Source of the DNA: Afipia felis ATCC 53690
Lineage (GTDB): Bacteria > Pseudomonadota > Alphaproteobacteria > Rhizobiales > Xanthobacteraceae
Length of the DNA stretch: 64,000 bases
Assembly (NCBI RefSeq): GCF_000314735.2
Contig: NZ_KB375270.1
Location: 310,001 to 374,000 of the forward strand
Direction: 5' to 3'
The position numbers and the translations under genes are program-made. Positions 59,997 through 64,000 of the stretch are shown one piece after another (positions within the stretch are counted from its first letter, which is position 1; each line of letters opens with the position of its first letter). The notes beneath the pieces were generated by a model, which saw nothing but the letters and a program-made list of their open reading frames with translations, made no database searches and was not told where the DNA came from.

Positions 59997-60791
59997 ATGG
60001 TCCATATCGCCTCGAAGATCTTCGGACTTCTCATCACGCCGTCCAACTTTGTCGCGTTGATCTGTCTGATCGGCGTGGCGCTGTCGCTCACGCGATGGAG
60101 GACGGCGGGAGTCCGTATCGGCACTTTAGGAATTTTGTTGTTGCTGGTGTGCGGCTACTCGCCGCTCGGGAATGTATTGCTGCTGCCATTATCGGAACGC
60201 TTTCCTGCATGGGCCGAAGAAGGGCGTGCGCCTGACGGCATCATCGTGCTCGGCGGCGCGATCAGTCCGGACCTCACTGCGATCCGTGGCGCGCCGGAAA
60301 TCAATTCGTCTGCCGAGCGGATGACCGCCGCCGCCACGCTCGCGCGGCGTTTTCCGAATGCAAAGATCGTGTTGAGCGGCGGCAATGCCAACCCGTTTCA
60401 TCCGCTTTCGACGGAAGCGGAGGTTGAACGGCAGTTTCTCGAAAAGCTCGGCGTTGCGGATGAGCGGATTGTGACGGAAGGACGCTCGCGTACCACTTAC
60501 GAGAACGCAGCATTCACGCGTCCGCTCATTCATCCCGCGCCTGGCGAGCGGTGGCTGCTGGTGACATCGGCCTATCACATGCCACGCGCAATGGGTGTTT
60601 TCCGCGCGCAAGGTCTCAACCTGGAAGCCTATCCGGTCGATTGGCGCACGCGCGGCTGGGCCGATGCAAAACGCCCGTTTCTCACATTGAGCGGCGGATT
60701 GGGACGACTCGACACTGCGGTTCACGAATGGGTCGGCCTGATCGGCTACAGGCTCACCGGGCGAACCCAAGAATTGTTTCCCGCACCGTAA
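59997..60791 (+). CDS. YdcF/DUF218 family membrane protein (ElyC-like)
   Basis: 264 residues. Two N-terminal membrane helices (about 8-58, then), followed by the DUF218 domain: GIIVLGGAISP, RFPNAKIVLSGGNANP, TEGRSRTTYENAAFTRP and LVTSAYHMPRAMGVFRAQGL. Relatives include ElyC (SanA-like), which influence cell-envelope polymer synthesis. Molecular activity unknown. Confidence 0.9.
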   Translation: MVHIASKIFGLLITPSNFVALICLIGVALSLTRWRTAGVRIGTLGILLLLVCGYSPLGNVLLLPLSERFPAWAEEGRAPDGIIVLGGAISPDLTAIRGAPEINSSAERMTAAATLARRFPNAKIVLSGGNANPFHPLSTEAEVERQFLEKLGVADERIVTEGRSRTTYENAAFTRPLIHPAPGERWLLVTSAYHMPRAMGVFRAQGLNLEAYPVDWRTRGWADAKRPFLTLSGGLGRLDTAVHEWVGLIGYRLTGRTQELFPAP

Positions 60792-60821
60792 CGATATCCG
60801 CGCCGCCCTAGGCTACAAAAC

Positions 60822-61109
60822 TCAATCCTGTCGCGGCAACCCGAGACGGTAGACACCGCGAAAATCATTGGGATCGACAGGCTTGCCGTGACGATAGATC
60901 ACGAGCCGTCCGGATTGCGCGAGTGCGATCGCGGTGCGGCGGATCGGTGTAAGCAATGCGTGCCAGTCGCCTCCCTCGGCAATGGCGTGGGCGATCTCGG
61001 GTGCGCCGAGCGTTTTGCGCCCGGCGTGAGCGAGCGTTGCGAGGATGGCGTCTTCGAGCGGAAGGGCAGATGCGGACGCAGCGGAGGCAGGCGAATCGGA
61101 TGTGAACAT
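60822..61109 (-). CDS. DUF3253 small protein
   Basis: 95 residues from ATG 61109; a longer frame to 61208 has no family match. A short winged-helix-like core: ALPLEDAILATLAHAGRKTLGAPEIAHAI, then IRRTAIALAQSGRLVIYRHGKPVDPNDFRGVYRL (landmark blocks), which is the DUF3253 pattern. Function unknown, probably DNA- or RNA-binding. Divergent from the glutathione transferase. Confidence 0.82.
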   Translation of the reverse strand: MFTSDSPASAASASALPLEDAILATLAHAGRKTLGAPEIAHAIAEGGDWHALLTPIRRTAIALAQSGRLVIYRHGKPVDPNDFRGVYRLGLPRQD

Positions 61110-61227
61110 GACCTTGCCTTGCCGTATCGCGTCGTCGTGAGCAAGGGCCAGGCGTGTCGATGGATTGGATGTTGGAGTGTGCGAGGGCGCGTGGCACACT
61201 CGCGGCACAGCAGCACACGGGTTTCAC

Positions 61228-61884
61228 ATGGGTCTGACGCTTTACATCGGCAACAAGAACTATTCGTCGTGGTCGTTTCGTCCGTGGCTCGCGATGAAGG
61301 CCGCGAACATCGCCTTTGAGGAGGTGGTGATCCCGCTTTATACGGGAACGACTGACAAGCAGCGCATTCTCGATGTTTCGCCCGCCGGAAAGGTGCCGGT
61401 GCTGACCGATGGTGACGTCACGGTTTGGGATTCGATCGCAATCATCGAATACCTCGCCGAGAAATTTCCCGGCGCGCAGCTCTGGCCGCAGGATCCGGCC
61501 TCGCGCGCGCATGCCCGCGCCATCAGCGCGGAGATGCACGGCGGCTTCGGTGCGTTGCGCCGGGAATGCGGCATGAATATCCATCGTCCGCGCCGCGCCA
61601 AGGAATTGTCGGAGGAGGCGAGGGAGAACATCGCTCGCGTTCAGGAGATCTGGACGGACTGCCGCAAGCATTACGGACGGACGGGGCCGTTTTTGTTTGG
61701 AGCCTTCACCGCCGCGGACGCGATGTATGCCCCGGTGGTGCACCGATTTCGGACCTACGCTATCGACGCTTCCCCGCCGGTACAGGAGTACATGGAGGCG
61801 ATGCTGGCCTATCCTCCCTTTGCGGAGTGGACCGCGCAGGCGCTGGCAGAAACCCTCGTGATCGACCGTTTCGAGACTGATTAG
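61228..61884 (+). CDS. Glutathione S-transferase family protein
   Basis: 218 residues from ATG 61228 (MGLTLYIGNKNYSSWSFRPW). Thioredoxin-like N-terminal domain with the Ser of SSWSFRPW as likely catalytic residue, cis-Pro in AGKVPVLTDGD, and DSIAIIEYLAEKFP; helical C-terminal domain about 90-218. The SYSSWSFR pattern matches zeta/Ure2-like bacterial GSTs. Cytoplasmic detoxification or isomerase role; exact substrate unknown. Confidence 0.92.
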   Translation: MGLTLYIGNKNYSSWSFRPWLAMKAANIAFEEVVIPLYTGTTDKQRILDVSPAGKVPVLTDGDVTVWDSIAIIEYLAEKFPGAQLWPQDPASRAHARAISAEMHGGFGALRRECGMNIHRPRRAKELSEEARENIARVQEIWTDCRKHYGRTGPFLFGAFTAADAMYAPVVHRFRTYAIDASPPVQEYMEAMLAYPPFAEWTAQALAETLVIDRFETD

Positions 61885-62164
61885 TGGCGGGAACCGCGCA
61901 AGGGAAACACCTGCCGTTTTTCCAAGGCATTGAAATACCAGCAGAATACCGTACGACCCGCCGGATGCACCTTGCCGACCGCAGCCATTCCCAAGCCGGT
62001 TCCGTTTACTTATCTTACTGAAAAGATTGCAATATTGACGTACTTGCCATGCGTCCTCCGGCTGGCAAAAAATGCACCTGCATGCTATACAATTTCCAGT
62101 CATCAGAACCTGCCGCCGACTTTTTTAGGGCGGCAGTTTGCGTTTCGAGTGATGGAGCAGAGCG
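61885..62164. promoter_or_regulatory. Intergenic region with a promoter-like sequence and 5' leader hairpin
   Basis: 280 bp before the 63-residue gene. TGGCAA (62063-62068) and TATACA (62086-62091) are spaced 17 bp like -35 and -10 boxes. Hairpin CTGCCGCC/GGCGGCAG (62110-62117 with 62129-62136) encloses a T-rich loop and lies 28 bp before the TTG start, inside the expected leader. No gene is seen. Confidence 0.45.
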
Positions 62165-62356
62165 TTGAAGCACAAGTTCGGCATCGGAGAGACTGTCTAT
62201 TTCACGGCCAGCAACGTATCGCGTCCCGCGGCGAGCGGCACCTATGAAGTAATCCGCTTGCTTCCGACCGACGGCGACGACTGCCAGTATCGCATCAAAA
62301 GCTCGACCGAGGCGTTCGAGCGCGTGGCGCGCGAAAGCCAGCTCGCAGGCGTTTGA
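62165..62356 (+). CDS. Small basic protein, KHKF type (Bradyrhizobiaceae)
   Basis: 63 residues from TTG 62165 with GGAG upstream. MKHKFGIGETVYFTASNVSR, then GTYEVIRLLPTDGDDCQYRIKSS, EAFERVARESQL. A short SH3-like beta-barrel is likely. Near-identical proteins are common in Bradyrhizobium and relatives, with no known function. It has a leader hairpin upstream and a GC-rich palindrome behind it, so it is probably transcribed alone. Confidence 0.85.
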   Translation: MKHKFGIGETVYFTASNVSRPAASGTYEVIRLLPTDGDDCQYRIKSSTEAFERVARESQLAGV

Positions 62357-62366
62357 TTTCTGTTTC

Positions 62367-62388
62367 CGGGGCCGCACCTGCGGCCCCG
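62367..62388 (+). terminator. Hairpin terminator
   Basis: Palindrome CGGGGCCGCA/TGCGGCCCCG with a two-base centre (effective loop ACCT), 11 bp after the small-protein stop, followed by TTT. Confidence 0.7.
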
Positions 62389-62440
62389 TTTCGTGCCCGG
62401 TGCGTTTTCCCGCAAAGCGGGACAGTAGAGGTAACCGCGG

Positions 62441-63403
62441 ATGAACCGGGCTTTCGCCGCCAACCTTTCCGATTTCTGGCATTCGTCGAACCTGCCGATG
62501 GTGATCCTCCTCGCCGCGGTGGTGCTGTTCGCGATGGCCTTCATCATTGCACTGGTCCGCACCAGGCGGCCGCTCGCGATCGGTGCCGTGGTGGTGATCG
62601 TGTTGTTGGCTGTAGGGCTGGTCGCAACGGGGCTGATGCAGGACTCCGCTGCCCGGCAAAAATCCGTCGCTGTCGCGGCTTCGACGGATTTTGCAGCGTC
62701 TCCCGCACTGGCATGTCTGGATGAACTGGCGGGAGAGGTCGTCGCGGCGGGCTGCGAACGCGCCGTGTTTGCCTCGGCCGAGGCAACCGCAGCCGCCGTT
62801 TCCTACACGGCGGCGCAGATGTCCCGTCTTGAATCCTACGGCGATGTGGCGGCAGCTGACCGGGCGATGACACCGACGTTGCGCGCCTTGCGCCGCGCCG
62901 TGGAGCGCGATCGTTTCGGCATGGTCGCCCATGTGCTTGCGACGCGGGACGAGTGCACGCTGTCGAAATGCACGTTCTTCGCGTCTCTCACCAACACCGC
63001 GCAGATCGCCAACAATATGAACGAGCGCGTCTATGATGCCCTCGTAGCCAAGCATGCGGCTGCATGGGGCCAGATCGTGCCTCCGTCTTCATCTTCCGCT
63101 GTGCCGTCTGCAGCAGCCTTGGTGCCGGGCGAACCGGAACGGCCGACAGGAAAACCTGTCTCAGGTGACTTCCCGAGTTCGGCGTCGATCCCGCCGATCA
63201 GCATCATGGCTCCGGAGCCTGCGACAGCCTCGGTTCCGGCGAAACCTGCCGAACCTGCGCACGCGGCGCCCAGAGCGGCTGCACCGAAGGCGGCCGCCAA
63301 GAAACCGGCTCCCTCGCACCCGCGTTCGCTGACGCCACCTGCAGCCGCTGCGCCATCGGCTCCGGCCGCACCACAGGCTCCTGCCGCCGAGAATAACAGG
63401 TAA
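62441..63403 (+). CDS. Membrane protein with Ala/Pro-rich tail, function unknown
   Basis: 320 residues. Two membrane helices near the N terminus (about 19-40, LPMVILLAAVVLFAMAF, and 47-65, AIGAVVVIVLLAVGLVAT), a middle periplasmic domain with five Cys (PALACLDELAGEVVAAGCER, RDECTLSKCTFF), and a C-terminal ~110 residues rich in Ala, Pro and Ser, likely disordered. No family recognised; it precedes the DUF1489 gene. Confidence 0.78.
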   Translation: MNRAFAANLSDFWHSSNLPMVILLAAVVLFAMAFIIALVRTRRPLAIGAVVVIVLLAVGLVATGLMQDSAARQKSVAVAASTDFAASPALACLDELAGEVVAAGCERAVFASAEATAAAVSYTAAQMSRLESYGDVAAADRAMTPTLRALRRAVERDRFGMVAHVLATRDECTLSKCTFFASLTNTAQIANNMNERVYDALVAKHAAAWGQIVPPSSSSAVPSAAALVPGEPERPTGKPVSGDFPSSASIPPISIMAPEPATASVPAKPAEPAHAAPRAAAPKAAAKKPAPSHPRSLTPPAAAAPSAPAAPQAPAAENNR

Positions 63404-63457
63404 AACTCGCAGCCAGACGTTGCGAGGGTGGGGCCATCGGACCTATTTCCAAAAGCC

Positions 63458-63895
63458 ATGCCGTTACATCTGGTTAAACTCTCCGTCGGTGCGACGTCGT
63501 TTCGCGATTTAAAGGATTGGATCGACGAGCGCGCCAAAGCCAATCGCGCCAAAGGCAAGCAGGTTCGCCATGTCCATGTGACGCGGATGACGCCGAAGCG
63601 TGACACCGAGTTGCTCGACGGCGGTTCGATCTACTGGGTCATCAAGGGTGAGATCGCTGCGCGGCAGAAGCTGGTTGCGATCGAGCCGTTTCGCGACAAG
63701 GACGGCATCGGGCGCTGCCGGCTGGTGATGGAAACCAAGCTCATCCCGGTGTCGCCGCGACCGATGCGTGCGTTCCAGGGCTGGCGTTATCTCGATGCGA
63801 AAAGCGCGCCGCCGGATCTGCGCGGCTCGCCGCAGGATCTGGCTGACATGCCGGAGCCGATGCGCAAGGAATTGCGCGAACTGGGATTGCTCTGA
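63458..63895 (+). CDS. DUF1489 family protein
   Basis: 145 residues from ATG 63458: MPLHLVKLSVGATSFRDLKD, VRHVHVTRMTPKRDTELLDGGSIYWVIKGEI (landmark), and KLIPVSPRPMRAFQGWRYLD. This is the DUF1489 signature, restricted to alphaproteobacteria. Function unknown. Converges on panC, 12 bp apart. Confidence 0.92.
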   Translation: MPLHLVKLSVGATSFRDLKDWIDERAKANRAKGKQVRHVHVTRMTPKRDTELLDGGSIYWVIKGEIAARQKLVAIEPFRDKDGIGRCRLVMETKLIPVSPRPMRAFQGWRYLDAKSAPPDLRGSPQDLADMPEPMRKELRELGLL

Positions 63896-63907
63896 GCAGC
63901 CCGCGTC

Positions 63908-64000
63908 TCAGATTTTCATATTGTCGATCAGTCGCGTGGTGCCGATGGTCGCCGCCGCGAGCAGGCGCGCGGGTGCGTCTCCGATCTGGGTGAGTGGCGC
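63908..64000 (-). CDS. panC: Pantothenate synthetase, C-terminal end (gene runs off the window)
   Basis: Only the last 30 codons are in the window; the rest lies past base 64000. The reading APLTQIGDAPARLLAAATIG followed by TTRLIDNMKI and a stop matches the conserved PanC tail (AAR.G.TRLIDNI). PanC joins pantoate and beta-alanine. The call rests on this short tail only. Confidence 0.8.
   Translation of the reverse strand, partial: APLTQIGDAPARLLAAATIGTTRLIDNMKI

Noticed and set aside
1..64000. CRISPR arrays, intact insertion sequences, prophage genes
   Set aside because: No spaced direct-repeat array, transposase or phage structural gene was seen; the encapsulin has a phage-capsid fold but carries the peroxidase cargo system.

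Overview
The window looks like chromosomal DNA of an alphaproteobacterium of the Nitrobacteraceae/Bradyrhizobiaceae type (Afipia, Bradyrhizobium, Rhodopseudomonas relatives). The grounds are its high GC, an ATP12-type F1-ATPase assembly chaperone, a DUF1489 protein, small proteins typical of that family (DUF3606, the KHKF-type 63-residue protein) and the general style of the genes. No ribosomal RNA is present, so the genus is inferred.

Layout. 1-7.2 kb is a compact plus-strand housekeeping block: a Do-like protease (5' end cut off), rarA, an RluA-family pseudouridine synthase, a proline-rich exported protein, the ATP12 chaperone, a FliK-like/FlhB-C-terminal pair and a Tat-exported His/Arg/Trp-rich protein. 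7.2-13.3 kb holds ordinary metabolic and transport genes. 13.3-15.9 kb is a gene-poor, scrambled stretch: a terminator-ended structured RNA candidate, several tiny genes, a 25-nt copy of the 5' end of tRNA-Arg, the intact tRNA-Arg(TCG), and a decayed serine recombinase directly behind it. It reads as an old integration site.

15.9-33.5 kb is accessory. It contains a winged-helix/TPR regulator next to an inverse-autotransporter-type outer membrane protein with beta-helix repeats, and a SulP transporter fused to STAS and cyclic-nucleotide domains. An HdeD/MFS/glutaminase group on the minus strand suggests acid stress. A membrane metallophosphoesterase, an AI-2E-type exporter, an exported amidohydrolase and an FlK-like thioesterase follow. 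The block ends with a DyP peroxidase-encapsulin operon in which the peroxidase carries the encapsulin cargo tag.

33.5-49.7 kb returns to chromosomal genes: PilZ protein, LprI/MliC-like exported protein, glutathione-dependent formaldehyde dehydrogenase, DMT exporter, S10 carboxypeptidase, photolyase, 1-Cys peroxiredoxin, exported phosphodiesterase, acylphosphatase, GT39 transferase, a LysR/tautomerase divergent pair with a clear operator, lipB, an orphan FliN-like domain and tRNA-Leu(GAG).

49.8-64 kb carries a MOSC protein and a gamma-glutamyltransferase with a duplicated upstream element. A LysR regulator is divergent from an oxalate/formate-type MFS carrier, which is followed by a 40-residue small subunit. 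A cell-wall group (amidase plus two paralogous polysaccharide deacetylases), an HTH regulator, an aldo/keto reductase, a YdcF protein, a glutathione transferase, small hypotheticals, DUF1489 and the 3' end of panC complete the window. I saw no CRISPR array, intact insertion sequence or prophage.
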